This document shows positions 1 to 10,288 of a stretch of DNA of 64,000 nt, one piece after another (positions within the stretch are counted from its first letter, which is position 1; each line of letters begins with the position of its first letter). The stretch comes from CAYVAP01 sp964343195 (GTDB lineage Bacteria > Bacteroidota > Bacteroidia > J057). Under the pieces are notes generated by a model, which was not told the DNA's origin, searched no databases, and saw only the letters and a list, made by a program, of their open reading frames with translations. Made by a program: the position numbers and the translations under genes. The DNA lies in assembly GCA_964343195.1 (NCBI GenBank), contig CAYFIR010000005.1:79236-143235 (forward strand). The letters run 5' to 3'.

Positions 1-2745
1 AACCGACTGTATTTCCCGCAAAGCAGTGCGCCACCACTGTGCCCCTTCCTCAATTACCCCTCTAAGACTCAGGCGCAGGCTGCCGCTCAGCCCCAGGCGC
101 GTACTGGGCACCAGGTTGCGGGTAGGCACCAGTATGCGGATATAATCCGCCACCAGGGGGTTGGTCGCCAGCTGAAATTCATCGAGATCCTGGAAGCCGT
201 CATTGTTTCCCAGGCTATCAATCCAGATATAGGTTCCCTGGCCTGCCGGAACCTGAATATATCTCAGTTCCTGCTCTGCCAGTTGTTCAGAGCTCACCTC
301 ATAGAGCCAGTTGGTCAGGATCAGTCGATTGGGTGAGGCATAATTGGTTTGAAAGTTGGTGGTGAGTACCCGGGAATTTTCCAGCCCTCGAGCTTCAAAT
401 AGAGAGTCCTGGACATTGAGGATGCGATATGCACTGGTACTTTGTATCCGCCAGTTTTTGATGGGCTCTCCGCTTGCCTTTAGGTAAGTTGTATAAGCGA
501 TGGATTTATCACGCCAGCGATCATCCTGCCACTCACGGTCTAGGCGATAGTTGAACGATGCGTCGAGCGAAAAGCGCTTCATATTGACCGTACGGATATA
601 GGGCTTTAAGTCAATAAACGCGAACGAGCTATCCTGAATCCGGGAATCCTGTCGCCTTTGCTGGTCTTCCGCCCAGATTTCAATACCTGGTTGCCACCCA
701 TTCAGCGGGGCAAAGACATTCCCTTCGTAGCGATTCCAGGTCCTATCCCTCTGGCTGGCAGATCGCTGATTCTGGATGCGGGTATAGGTGAGTTCCCCTT
801 GCAGGAAGCGAGGTAGGTTGCTCCATAGTCCATACACCTGCCTTGAATCCAACTGCCCGGGACCAGTTTGCCTGATCCCTCCTTCAGCAGTAAGCTCAAT
901 TTCATGGCGCCAGTCCACAGCTACTTTCCCTTGCGATACCCATTCATCCAGTCTTTCTTCTGATGGATCAAGGTTCCAGATGCGGTTATATTCTGCCCTG
1001 TAGACCCGATCGAGGTTTTGATATCGCTGTTGGACATAACGCTGGCTGACATCGAGGCTTAGCCATGTCGAGTCTGAAAGTTTGATTCGTTTGCCTCTGA
1101 TACCCAGCATGGTAGCGAGGCCGAGATTATCTCCATCCCCCAGGGACGAAAGCCGGTTGAGGTCCTGTTGGCTGAGTGCTGTTTCATGATACAGCTCTAG
1201 CGTTTTGGTAAGTTGTAAGGTGCTCTGCAGGTTTACTACCTGCAATAGCTGAGGCAATACCCACTGCCGCACAGGAGCATAATTCCCCAGTGGGGTGCCA
1301 TCAGGACCTGGAGCAACCCAACGATAGACGGTAGCATTATCACTCAAAACCCGCTCATAGTGTCCATTTCCAGCCCCGACCTGGGAGAAGAGAATCTGAT
1401 AAATAGCCCGCTCCGGGTCCGTACTTCGGACATAGTAGGTATAAGCTGTACCACTGATTACCGTATCCCGCTGCTCATACCGGGGTTCTTCTTCTGCATA
1501 TCCTACTGCAAAAACTCCCGAAGTGAGGATGGGTTGACTGGCATCTCCGAGGGTGGCCAGGGTATCTCTCACAAGGTTATACAGCTCTGGGTCGTCAAAA
1601 GGCGCATTGGGGTTATCCGCATCGCGGGCATAGGAGAGATTGAGGTGAAGCCGATCGTTCCAGGCTTTTTGGTCCCACTCTGCAACCAGGAGGGAGCGAT
1701 TGAAATTCTGGTCGGTATATTCAAAGTCCACCACGATTCGTGTGACATTGGTGATCACATGCTGGGCGGTAAAGGTGATTTCTGCTGTGTTATAGTTGAT
1801 TACATAGTCATTGGCTTCCCCTCGCTGCATGACCTGGCCATTTAAATAGACCCGCTCGCTGCCAGCCAGGACAATGAAAAACTGTTCACCATTTTTCCCG
1901 CTCAGACGATAGGGGCCAGAAACTCCATCAATCCCATTGAATCGGTTGGTATGAAACCGGCCTTTGGCGACTGCTCCACTGACTTTTAGTCGGGTTTTGG
2001 CCGTTTCATAGCTGCCCTGTAGCCCCTGGACATTTCGGTAATAGTTGGCAAATCTGGACTGAGTACGTGAGACCTCATAGTCCCCTATTGTCATGGCGTA
2101 GGGGCCTTTATTCAGGCGAATAAATACGCGGTCAAAGTCTGATAGTTGTTGGGTGGTGCCATCTGGCTGTACGGGGATGTTCTCGTCGGTTAGAGCTCCC
2201 TGAATTTGAAGCCCATCGCCCAGATCGCCCTGCAATTGCAGCCTTAGCCCGCTGGTGAGGGAAGCCGAACGGTTATTCCCGACATTGACTCCGGTTGATA
2301 GACTCCCTGATTTGCGGATGCCGCCTGTTTCGTCCCAGAAAATCTTTTGTTGCTGGTCTTCTGCTGAAGAGGGTACTCGGTTCACGAGAGGCTGTGCACT
2401 ATCGATGGCCTGCTGGTAACTGCGAATCGCGATGGTGGAGGGCAGGCTGTCCGGAAATATCCGGTAATACAACACCACGCTGTCTCCCGGTGGAGACTCT
2501 GGAAAAAGAAGGCTGCCTCTGGAATAGTTAAGCTGGTATCGATCCCGTGAAACCAGATTTCCTCCATCATCCAGCAAAGAATCTGAAAAAGGGACCAGGA
2601 ACTGGCGTGAGAGAAAGAGGGTATCCCCCGCTTTTAAAGTGAGTCTTTCCTTATAAATCTGGGCATTGGCCTCAAACAGCCCCGCCGCCATAAACATGAT
2701 ACAAGCGGTCAGTCTGAAATACCACCAATTGCCCCGTTGGGTCAT
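1..2745 (-). CDS. Large secreted/outer-membrane protein, C-terminus beyond the window
   Basis: The minus-strand frame is open without a stop from the ATG at 2745 to the window edge, about 915 codons, so the C-terminus lies outside. The N-terminus MTQRGNWWYFRLTAC... is a signal peptide ending near the ANAQ site at about residue 28. The rest alternates polar and aromatic residues in short strands rich in Arg, Tyr, Trp and Gln, as expected of a large beta-rich outer-membrane or surface protein. An Asp/Asn-rich stretch (DSLGNNDGFQDLDEF) lies near residue 840 and could bind calcium. It begins 57 bases after the stop of the histidine kinase and is probably cotranscribed with it. I do not recognise a named family. 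A T9SS- or SprA-like role is only a guess from the cell type. Confidence 0.75.
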   Translation of the reverse strand, partial: MTQRGNWWYFRLTACIMFMAAGLFEANAQIYKERLTLKAGDTLFLSRQFLVPFSDSLLDDGGNLVSRDRYQLNYSRGSLLFPESPPGDSVVLYYRIFPDSLPSTIAIRSYQQAIDSAQPLVNRVPSSAEDQQQKIFWDETGGIRKSGSLSTGVNVGNNRSASLTSGLRLQLQGDLGDGLQIQGALTDENIPVQPDGTTQQLSDFDRVFIRLNKGPYAMTIGDYEVSRTQSRFANYYRNVQGLQGSYETAKTRLKVSGAVAKGRFHTNRFNGIDGVSGPYRLSGKNGEQFFIVLAGSERVYLNGQVMQRGEANDYVINYNTAEITFTAQHVITNVTRIVVDFEYTDQNFNRSLLVAEWDQKAWNDRLHLNLSYARDADNPNAPFDDPELYNLVRDTLATLGDASQPILTSGVFAVGYAEEEPRYEQRDTVISGTAYTYYVRSTDPERAIYQILFSQVGAGNGHYERVLSDNATVYRWVAPGPDGTPLGNYAPVRQWVLPQLLQVVNLQSTLQLTKTLELYHETALSQQDLNRLSSLGDGDNLGLATMLGIRGKRIKLSDSTWLSLDVSQRYVQQRYQNLDRVYRAEYNRIWNLDPSEERLDEWVSQGKVAVDWRHEIELTAEGGIRQTGPGQLDSRQVYGLWSNLPRFLQGELTYTRIQNQRSASQRDRTWNRYEGNVFAPLNGWQPGIEIWAEDQQRRQDSRIQDSSFAFIDLKPYIRTVNMKRFSLDASFNYRLDREWQDDRWRDKSIAYTTYLKASGEPIKNWRIQSTSAYRILNVQDSLFEARGLENSRVLTTNFQTNYASPNRLILTNWLYEVSSEQLAEQELRYIQVPAGQGTYIWIDSLGNNDGFQDLDEFQLATNPLVADYIRILVPTRNLVPSTRLGLSGSLRLSLRGVIEEGAQWWRTALREIQSV

Positions 2746-2802
2746 AAGAATATTTGGTCTCTCAGGTGATAACGGCCCTGTAAAAAGATATGTGGCCTGG
2801 GA

Positions 2803-5800
2803 TCATTCCCCTAATTCCCCAGATACATCCCGGGTATGTGGATGGGCTGGAGCTTCAACACGGCGCAGATCAATAAAGAATGTGGTGCCTACTCCTTCCT
2901 GACTACGGAAAGAGATGTCTCCACCTGCATTTTCCAGCACTCGCTTGACGATGGCGAGACCCAGCCCCATACCGGAGTTCTTGGTAGAAAAACTTGGTTC
3001 AAAAATTCGTTTTTGGACCTCGGGGGAGATTCCTGCCCCATTATCCTTGATCTCAACCCTGGCTCTTTCCTCAAATATCCGCATGGAAATCTGAATGATG
3101 CCATTTTCCTCTATGGCCTGGAGAGCGTTCTTGATGATGTTATTGAAGCAGCGAGAAAGCTGATCACGGTCAGCCTGGGTCCAAAAAGCTTCTTCTGGAA
3201 TATCTACCAGCCATATGGCTTTTTCAGACTGGGTGTACAGGTCCACCACTTCCAGCAGGACGTCATTAACCCGGAGGGTGGTTTTGACTGGCTCTGGCAT
3301 TTTGGCAAACTCATGGAATGAGTTGGCTATGCGTACGAGTGAGTCGATCTGGACCATGAGCGAGTTCATGATCTTGGGAAACATTTTCTCAAACTTGGCC
3401 GGATTTTCCTTTTGGGCCTTGAGTATATGCTGGATGTTGAGGCGCATGGGAGTCAGAGGATTCTTAATCTCATGTGCTACCTGGCGGGCCATGGATCGCC
3501 AGGCGGCCTCACGCTGGGTCGTAGCCAGTTTTTCCTCACTTTGCTCCAATTGTTCCAGCATTTTGTTATAGGCATCTACGATTTCGCCTATTTCATCCTT
3601 GGAGCGATACTGTATTCGCTCATTGGTGTCTCCCAGGATGGTTGCTGAGAGGCGCTGCTGAATGAGGGTAAGTGGCTGGGTAATGGTGCTGGAGATAAAT
3701 ACCGCCAGGACGTTGATCAACAGGAACACCAGCAGGTAGATATTGGCCAGGTAAGCCAGGAAGTCAATCACCTGATTCTCAAGGCGGTCCTGTTGAGTCA
3801 GATAGGGAATATTGACAAAGCCAACCGGCTCACCATTGGCATCCAACAGTGGACGGTATGCAGATAGGTATTCCAGACTTCCAATTCTTTCACGTATGAC
3901 AAGCTCTGATAACTTCCCATTGATCAGGCTATCCAAAGCAACCTCATTCATCAGGTCTGAGCTGATGCCTGCCTCGGCAATAAATGGCTGGGTGGAGGTG
4001 ATCCGCAGCCCCCGGCGATCGTAGATGTTGATGTCATCACTGACATAACTTGCAAGCTCTCCGACTCGATTTTCAAAGGCTCTAACTGCCGTAATTCGAC
4101 CGAAGCGGTCTTTTGTCATCAGGGTGTAGGCCGGCTCTATAAGGCTCGTAATTCGTCTGGTCTCTATTCCCAGTTCTTTTTTGGCATCCTCATAATACCG
4201 CTGCGACACAAAGGGGTAGAGCAGAACGATGATCACCAGCATGGGAAGGACACTAATGGTGATGAGGCCAAACCGGATTTTGGTCCTTAGTGGTAGGGAT
4301 GTGGTGATTCTACGCCTCCGCATCCACCGCAAAATGAGGATGGGAATGGTGATGAAGATCAGGGAGGCGAGGTTGAAGAAGTAGAAGATGATGGAAAAAG
4401 TGGTGATCACTTCTACGAAAGACTGTCTGGGATACCGGACGACCACAATCCTGCCCCCTTCAAATGGTTCCAGATACTCGGAGTACTTGCCACGGATGCG
4501 ATTCGTTTTTCCCTGTATCTGCTCAAAGTTGTCCATGTTAATGGGAAATACGCCATCTCCGCGCCGGGTGTACAGGATACCATCTCTGTACACGGCATGG
4601 TTCATCGAACTGATGAGCTGGAGGTCGTCAAACATCGACTGCTCCATGGAGAGCGAAGGATAGAGGCCGTCTACTTCCCTGTTGATCGGGCGTAGCTCAA
4701 CCAGAACTTCTACTGTTTGGGAAGAGTCCTGCCCTAGCTCGATAAAAAATGACCCTACGAAAAAGTCTGAATAGATACCCCTGGGGTGTGGCAACTGGTA
4801 GAGGGGATGCTGCATCGTCAATTTGATGCTGCCCTCCCTGTTCTGGAGTGGGAAGGGGTTATTGGGATCTGGCCCAAACTCTGAACCCGGCAGGTCTGGA
4901 TAAAAGGGACTGCCAGTCGAGTCGTACAGGAAGGTTTCGACGTTAAATCCCTTGAAGTAGGGCTCTATATACTCACTGGACAGGCCTTCCAGAAAATCTC
5001 GTGGGTTACTTGCAAAGTGGTGCTTGGCCTGAATCTCGCTCAGGTCACGCTGAATCCTTCGCTGAGCTTTCGCAAAATTAAGCACAGTTGTGGTTGACTG
5101 ACTTTTCTTTACTCGCTCTGCTATCTGGACGGCTTTGTACTGGAGGTTAATGTGCACCCCCACAACTACATTATAAGTCACTACCAGGGAGATAACCGTA
5201 GTCAGTAGGAGGTAGTTTACCAGATTTTGTTTAAGGATATGTTTGAGGGGATCACGGTAAATGATCACCATGTATATGGCGATAGAAAAGGTAACTACAA
5301 GCGACGCGACCCAGGAACTGGGATGTAGAAGCTGGTTTACCAGCCCTGTAAATGCCAGTTGAATTACGAAATACAGAATTCTTTTTGGGTGGTTGTGGCA
5401 GTACAGGATATTTACCCTTAGCATGATGATCGCCAGCAGGGTAATACTGAATAACAGGGTGCCTACATCCAGCAGAATCAGATAGGAGAAGATATTGGTC
5501 TTGAAGATGTTCGAAAACTCAATATCTACTTTGGAGTTGAGGGTAATAGCCTCAAAAACATCAATGTAGAGCTTGAACAGAAGTGACACAAGGGCCACAT
5601 TTCCTAGTAGGACTGGCCACACCAGGTGGGGACTTCTGGAAAGTTTTCGTCCCCATAATACGCCGATCCGCAACAGGTGGGTGTAGGCAATATAAATGAG
5701 GACTGAGAATGTCAGAATGTTGATAGTCAGCTCCCCCAGAGATGGAGCGAGGAAGTGAAATGCCAGAATACTCGGAGAAAAAAGCTGAATATCCAGGTAA

Positions 5801-6582
5801 TCCCCAGGAAAATCTATGGCATAGAGCAGAACTCTAATCGCAACAGTCACTCCAATGAGTATCCAGTTAACTGTAAACTTTCGGGTGCTATGGCTAATGA
5901 CATACCACCTGAGTCCGAATAGAAAAACAAACAGGGCCAGGATGAAGGTCACAATCGCGCCGTATCTGACCGGTAGTCTGAAGGGTAGGGTAGGGAGGTT
6001 CCCCAAATACAGGATAGGCCTGGCTGAGTTATCAAAAATCTGAATGCCAGATTCAGGGTCACCCAGGGTACCCACCTCGACGTCAATGTTCCTAAGATAC
6101 CTCTGATTGGGGTCGCTCAGGCGTGAGAGCCACTCTCCAAGGAAAATGAATGGAGAGAGAAATTCATTATCGACCTCATAAGTGATGTAAAGAGGAATAA
6201 GGGTGATTCGCGTAATTCCTTTTTCCCGGTTTCTGATCTGGTAGTAAGTCCTGTTTTTGAGAGAGATGATGCGATCAGAACCGATGTTCTCAATGCGCTC
6301 GATCTTGTCTTGGGTAGGGAGGTAGGAAGTATTGGTCCAATCAGCCAGGCGACCATTGGGGCCATACTCAAGGGTACAGAGGTAGCACCCTTCAGGAGCG
6401 CTCAGTTCCGGATTTTCTGCAGCTTTGAGGCAGTCCTCAAAATCAGACTGTATGTCTTTTTGGACAGAATTGAGCAGGCGTTCTTCGCCTATGGCTTGAT
6501 CATAGACGTAAAGTACAATACTGCTGAATAACAGTATCCCGGCGATAATAAACCACGGGGTACCCTGGCGTAAATTTAGCAT
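2803..6582 (-). CDS. NtrY-type membrane sensor histidine kinase
   Basis: A 1259-residue sensor kinase. The long N-terminal part has an initial membrane helix (about 11-28), an extracytoplasmic domain, a block of roughly eight membrane helices (about 205-480), another extracytoplasmic domain, more helices near 740 and 785, a third sensor-like domain and a helix near 940-960 followed by a HAMP domain. The HisKA box MARQVAHEIKNPLTP places the phospho-acceptor His near residue 1037. The ATPase domain shows the N box (NNIIKNALQA), the G1 box (DNGAGIS) and GMGLGLAIVK. The ARQVAHEIKNPLTPMRL signature is that of NtrY kinases. NtrY proteins are usually about 750 residues, so this is much longer. No response regulator is adjacent. 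It lies 36 bases after the upstream membrane gene. The signal sensed is unknown. Confidence 0.88.
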   Translation of the reverse strand: MLNLRQGTPWFIIAGILLFSSIVLYVYDQAIGEERLLNSVQKDIQSDFEDCLKAAENPELSAPEGCYLCTLEYGPNGRLADWTNTSYLPTQDKIERIENIGSDRIISLKNRTYYQIRNREKGITRITLIPLYITYEVDNEFLSPFIFLGEWLSRLSDPNQRYLRNIDVEVGTLGDPESGIQIFDNSARPILYLGNLPTLPFRLPVRYGAIVTFILALFVFLFGLRWYVISHSTRKFTVNWILIGVTVAIRVLLYAIDFPGDYLDIQLFSPSILAFHFLAPSLGELTINILTFSVLIYIAYTHLLRIGVLWGRKLSRSPHLVWPVLLGNVALVSLLFKLYIDVFEAITLNSKVDIEFSNIFKTNIFSYLILLDVGTLLFSITLLAIIMLRVNILYCHNHPKRILYFVIQLAFTGLVNQLLHPSSWVASLVVTFSIAIYMVIIYRDPLKHILKQNLVNYLLLTTVISLVVTYNVVVGVHINLQYKAVQIAERVKKSQSTTTVLNFAKAQRRIQRDLSEIQAKHHFASNPRDFLEGLSSEYIEPYFKGFNVETFLYDSTGSPFYPDLPGSEFGPDPNNPFPLQNREGSIKLTMQHPLYQLPHPRGIYSDFFVGSFFIELGQDSSQTVEVLVELRPINREVDGLYPSLSMEQSMFDDLQLISSMNHAVYRDGILYTRRGDGVFPINMDNFEQIQGKTNRIRGKYSEYLEPFEGGRIVVVRYPRQSFVEVITTFSIIFYFFNLASLIFITIPILILRWMRRRRITTSLPLRTKIRFGLITISVLPMLVIIVLLYPFVSQRYYEDAKKELGIETRRITSLIEPAYTLMTKDRFGRITAVRAFENRVGELASYVSDDINIYDRRGLRITSTQPFIAEAGISSDLMNEVALDSLINGKLSELVIRERIGSLEYLSAYRPLLDANGEPVGFVNIPYLTQQDRLENQVIDFLAYLANIYLLVFLLINVLAVFISSTITQPLTLIQQRLSATILGDTNERIQYRSKDEIGEIVDAYNKMLEQLEQSEEKLATTQREAAWRSMARQVAHEIKNPLTPMRLNIQHILKAQKENPAKFEKMFPKIMNSLMVQIDSLVRIANSFHEFAKMPEPVKTTLRVNDVLLEVVDLYTQSEKAIWLVDIPEEAFWTQADRDQLSRCFNNIIKNALQAIEENGIIQISMRIFEERARVEIKDNGAGISPEVQKRIFEPSFSTKNSGMGLGLAIVKRVLENAGGDISFRSQEGVGTTFFIDLRRVEAPAHPHTRDVSGELGE

Positions 6583-6618
6583 AAGTATCTACCTCATCCA
6601 TAGATGGCTTCCGGACAA

Positions 6619-7251
6619 TCAGTTTCCGGAAAACCGGTGGCTGCTAATATCAGCTCTAGCCCGCATCGCGCTGGCACTGTACATCTTGTTTTCCACCAGC
6701 TCTTCAAAATCTTCGCGGATGTAAACAGGTACTCGTACGGACGCACGCTCAAACTGCAGGGCCTGCCTTTGGATGATCAGGGTGAAGATGACGTTGGGAT
6801 AGTCAGAAATCAGAAAGTAGTCCGAAATCTCATGCCATAGAATGACATGCCTGAAATCCGGAATTCTAAAAATCCGGTCATTCATGACGATCCCTTTGTC
6901 TGTGATCACCCGAACCAGCAACATGCGCAAAGCGACATAGGTCAAAGCCAGTCCCAATAATGATACAGCACAAATCACGCCAATGGACAAAAACTTTCCT
7001 TTATCCAGACTAGGTAAACGCGTAGAATCCAGAATATCGTAGTAGGTAAACAGACTTGAAGCTCCCACAATGAAGAAGATCAGGGCAATCACCGAAAAGG
7101 TAATCGTTACGATTACCAACTCTGGTGTCTTCCAGATCATCAGGGTATTAGCCATTTGACGACGATACCAATAGGCCATCAATACAAGACATGGCGCTAT
7201 CAATAGCGAAAACAATAGGCTAAAGTTTAATACGAGCTTTATGAATGTCAT
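6619..7251 (-). CDS. Three-helix membrane protein of unknown function
   Basis: A 210-residue protein with three predicted membrane helices, at about 5-26, 45-68 and 88-112, followed by a soluble C-terminal domain of about 95 residues rich in short beta-like segments (for example YPNVIFTLIIQ). The two-helix plus small beta domain layout recalls bacterial PH-like membrane proteins, but I cannot name a family with confidence. It is the first gene of the minus-strand operon that continues with the NtrY-type kinase 36 bases downstream, so it may be an accessory or sensory partner of that kinase; this is inference. A good promoter match lies about 25-55 bases upstream. Confidence 0.7.
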   Translation of the reverse strand: MTFIKLVLNFSLLFSLLIAPCLVLMAYWYRRQMANTLMIWKTPELVIVTITFSVIALIFFIVGASSLFTYYDILDSTRLPSLDKGKFLSIGVICAVSLLGLALTYVALRMLLVRVITDKGIVMNDRIFRIPDFRHVILWHEISDYFLISDYPNVIFTLIIQRQALQFERASVRVPVYIREDFEELVENKMYSASAMRARADISSHRFSGN

Positions 7252-7274
7252 TTTTGAACCTGGATCTACCTGCT

Positions 7275-7305
7275 TAAAACTACCTAAAACAACGAGAGAT
7301 TCAAA
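7275..7305 (-). promoter_or_regulatory. Bacteroidota-type promoter for the kinase operon
   Basis: On the minus strand, TTTG (7302-7305) is followed after 19 bases by TAGTTTTA (7275-7282). This is one base off the consensus TTTG-N19-21-TAnnTTTG of the primary sigma factor of Bacteroidota. Transcription would start near 7268, giving a leader of about 17 bases before the ATG at 7251. Confidence 0.45.
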
Positions 7306-7382
7306 GCAAAAGTTTGGTCATCGGCTTAGCTTTTAACGCTTTAAATCGTCAGATAGTAAAAGACTTTCAACAAAGTTCGAAA

Positions 7383-8564
7383 TTATTCTTCCCTGTTAGC
7401 AATCAAACTGGTTTCAAGCCCCAAAGCCTGAACGTAAATAGCCAGTAATGACTGTTTTTCAGCCTCCCAGTTAAGCAACTCTGCCGCTTTATGGCAGGCG
7501 TTCTTTCGATGTTCATATTCAGACTGTTTTTGTTCTGAAAATATCGATCTGATCCTGTAGGCCAATCTCTCCGGGGTGCGCTCTTTTTCTTCCAGCACCC
7601 AACCCACCTCGTAGGTTTCTACCGTATGCCTCATTTCGGGTAAATCTGAAACCAGCACGGGGATGTGTGCCTGAATATAATCGTAGACTTTGTTGGGGCT
7701 GGCGTAGTGGTAATTACCTCCCAGATCTTCCTCTATGCTCAACCCCAGGTGTGCCTGTGGGGTGACCTTTGCCAGTTCCTGTGGCTTCATAAAGCCCCAC
7801 ATTTTGATCCGACTTGCAGCCGAGCTTTTCGAAATCTGCGTTCTAAGGGTCGCTTCCACATCACCTCTCCCGATTATCCACAGGGAACAATGCTCGGGAA
7901 GGTAGGACATGGCGTCCACCATGAGTTCTAGCCCCCGACCTATATTTAGGGCTCCCTGGTAAATGAGGATTTTCTCCTCTGATGGAGAGGGCGAGGGAGG
8001 CAATGGTTTGGGAATGGGAACATTGCGGATCACCTGCATGGGTATCCCATACAGGGTTCGGTAGATACGAGCCAGGGATTCATTGACGGTATAGCAGTAT
8101 TTAATCCGGGGAAGAATCCAACGCTCAATTCGGAGCCAAACTGCCCGTACCCTGGGTCGATGGATAAGTTCCGGGACCTCGGTGAAATATTCATGGCTAT
8201 CGTAGACCAGCACCCTTTGACGGAGCTTACTCCCCAGGAAGCATCCCAGGAGCGTATCAAGGTCATTTGAAACAATCAGATCCGGTCGACGCTTCAGCAA
8301 CCAGCCTATCAGCGCAAGGTTGTAAACCAGGTAAAACCACATTCCCCTGTTAACCGGTAAGTGAAAGCGGTGAGTGTGGTAGGGACGCTGCTCCAGTTCT
8401 GGAGAATGGGGTAAAGATCGCCCTATAAGGTGGACTTCGTATCCAGCTTCATGTAGCGTCAGGCAAATCCTGTGCATGCGCTGGTCGCCACTCAGATCAT
8501 TGGTGACGAACAGATGGATAGATTTTTTCCTTGTTGAATCCTTGCTGTGGGAACCTTTTGCCAT
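7383..8564 (-). CDS. Glycosyltransferase family 4 protein
   Basis: A 393-residue GT-B fold glycosyltransferase. The N-terminal half has HLFVTNDLSGDQRMHRI and DLIVSNDLDTL, typical acceptor-domain motifs. The C-terminal half begins near ILIYQGALNIGRGLELM and carries the nucleotide-sugar binding region ASPNKVYDYIQAHIPVL, the family 4 equivalent of the E-x7-E motif. It would transfer a sugar from an NDP-sugar to a lipid-linked or surface glycan on the cytoplasmic face of the membrane. The donor and acceptor cannot be read from sequence. It lies 66 bases downstream of the secreted TPR gene on the same strand. The 131-base gap to the next minus-strand operon (7252-7382) holds that operon's promoter. 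Confidence 0.88.
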   Translation of the reverse strand: MAKGSHSKDSTRKKSIHLFVTNDLSGDQRMHRICLTLHEAGYEVHLIGRSLPHSPELEQRPYHTHRFHLPVNRGMWFYLVYNLALIGWLLKRRPDLIVSNDLDTLLGCFLGSKLRQRVLVYDSHEYFTEVPELIHRPRVRAVWLRIERWILPRIKYCYTVNESLARIYRTLYGIPMQVIRNVPIPKPLPPSPSPSEEKILIYQGALNIGRGLELMVDAMSYLPEHCSLWIIGRGDVEATLRTQISKSSAASRIKMWGFMKPQELAKVTPQAHLGLSIEEDLGGNYHYASPNKVYDYIQAHIPVLVSDLPEMRHTVETYEVGWVLEEKERTPERLAYRIRSIFSEQKQSEYEHRKNACHKAAELLNWEAEKQSLLAIYVQALGLETSLIANREE

Positions 8565-8630
8565 GGCTTATTTCTGGTTCAATCCCAGGTAAGCAGGGGG
8601 CAAAGCTAATGATTTTATCTGGTGCAAAGC

Positions 8631-10121
8631 CTATAGGCTGGCCAGGGCTGCTTTACAACGATTTTCAAGGCCATCCTGGTAAAAGTAGTCGTTATAGGAC
8701 AGGGCCTGTCGGTAATACTGCCGAGCCTTCACGAGGTCATTTTTAGCGCGTGCGATGTCTGCCTGAAAAAACGCCGAATAGGCATGCATATAGCGATGAT
8801 CCTCGCTCACCTGCAAGGCCAGGCATTCCTGGTAATGCCCCATTGCATCGCTCAATTTGCCCTGGCTGTGCAAAATTCTACCATATCGATAATGCCATTC
8901 CGCCTTGTCATCGGTATTAAGTGTGCCAAAGTCCATGCTTCTCAGAGTAGTCATGGCCTGATCAAAGTAGCCTCCATCGTAATAATTTCGGGTCCGAAAT
9001 AGCTTTTGGACTGTTTCACTTGGAGGGTTTTGGGCAAAAAGACCGGCCATATGGCGGGCATAGGAGTCTTCTTCAAACTGATCGCTACTACCTTCGGCAA
9101 CAGCCTGAAAAAACGGTTTCCCCAGATCATAATGGCCACTAAGCGTCAGCGCCATTCCCATACGGAAGTGGGCATCGGTCCTGAACATGGCCCCGTGATA
9201 GTCGCGTATGAAACGCGCAAGGTAGCGCCTGGCCCGGGTCATATCTCCCTTGTAATAATAGGCTTTGCCCAGTTGATAATCCCAGAATGGAATGAAATAC
9301 ACATCACTGTTGGAGTACAGGTCTCTTCTGTAGAGAATCCGAAGGGCCTCCTCGTTTTGTTTTATATTCATGAGCCCGGTGGCGAGCATATAATCCAGCA
9401 CCAGATTGGGGCCACGCTGAGCACGTGCTGTCTTGAGTCGGGCGATGGCCTGATCGCTCTGGTTGAGAATGCTTTTGTCCACGTGGTAAAGGATCACTTC
9501 TGATTCCATCGCCAGCAGGCGTCCTTCTTTAGCTGCCTTTTTTAACTGCTCGATTCCAGCTTTAAAATCTCCACTGAAGCCAAGCATATTGGTGAGCCAC
9601 TGATAGCGGCTGGGTACTGCCCCCAGTACGACATTGAACAGGCCGAGCATTTTTAGCTGAGAGGGATCATTGGGAAAGCGCTGGGCATTCTGGTTGATAT
9701 GCTGCCGCCCCAGGCGAGCATGCTGCGCTGCTGAGAGGTAGTTGTGATGCAAAAACTCCAGTAATGCTCGCTTGCAATGTAGCTCGCCCAGCATGACCTC
9801 CTTGTGAGGGTCCTGGGAAGAAATATTCCCCAGTTTGGTCAATAGACCTTCAAATTCGTTTTGGAACAGGCGGAATGATCCCGCGTCCATTCTTCCCAGG
9901 TGTCTGTAAACCAGGAGGTTCCCTCTGTAGTACGCTGCATACCCGGGGTATCCGATGGCAGCAAGGCGGTCAACTTTGGCCTGTGCGGCATCCAGTTTGA
10001 AGCTCGCCATCAGGTCTTCAATCTCCTGGGTCAGGGGTTCAGGACCTGTAACAGGAGAGTCGGATGCCTGGACGCTGATAAGGCTTATCAGCAGAATAAA
10101 AAAAGCAATGAGGCGTAACAT
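8631..10121 (-). CDS. Secreted tetratricopeptide-repeat protein
   Basis: A 496-residue protein with a signal peptide (MLRLIAFFILLISLISVQA, cleavage near residue 19). The rest is helical and contains degenerate TPR-like helix pairs, such as YQLGKAYYYKGDMTRARRYL and YGRILHSQGKLSDAMGHY, plus a C-terminal repeat at WRYMHAYSAFF-type helices. It probably works as a periplasmic or lipid-anchored scaffold. Similar secreted TPR proteins are common in Bacteroidota and have no assigned function. It is the first gene of a two-gene unit with the GT4 enzyme 66 bases downstream, and is divergent from ogt. Confidence 0.78.
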   Translation of the reverse strand: MLRLIAFFILLISLISVQASDSPVTGPEPLTQEIEDLMASFKLDAAQAKVDRLAAIGYPGYAAYYRGNLLVYRHLGRMDAGSFRLFQNEFEGLLTKLGNISSQDPHKEVMLGELHCKRALLEFLHHNYLSAAQHARLGRQHINQNAQRFPNDPSQLKMLGLFNVVLGAVPSRYQWLTNMLGFSGDFKAGIEQLKKAAKEGRLLAMESEVILYHVDKSILNQSDQAIARLKTARAQRGPNLVLDYMLATGLMNIKQNEEALRILYRRDLYSNSDVYFIPFWDYQLGKAYYYKGDMTRARRYLARFIRDYHGAMFRTDAHFRMGMALTLSGHYDLGKPFFQAVAEGSSDQFEEDSYARHMAGLFAQNPPSETVQKLFRTRNYYDGGYFDQAMTTLRSMDFGTLNTDDKAEWHYRYGRILHSQGKLSDAMGHYQECLALQVSEDHRYMHAYSAFFQADIARAKNDLVKARQYYRQALSYNDYFYQDGLENRCKAALASL

Positions 10122-10288
10122 AAAGTAAGGAAAAGGTGGAGTTGGGTTAGGCTGCTTAGCTCGGAGAAATTAGTCGAAAAAGCAAATACAATTGGTGTAA
10201 AATTGTACACTATTGGACATTTTATGAGGCCGACTGCAGGAAACAAGCAAAATGCGTATATTACCTCTTGAACTGCCAAGCAATAACT

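Noticed and set aside
9006..9503. Plus-strand open frame of 165 codons inside the secreted TPR gene
   Set aside because: A shadow of the minus-strand gene, which has a signal peptide and clear repeats.
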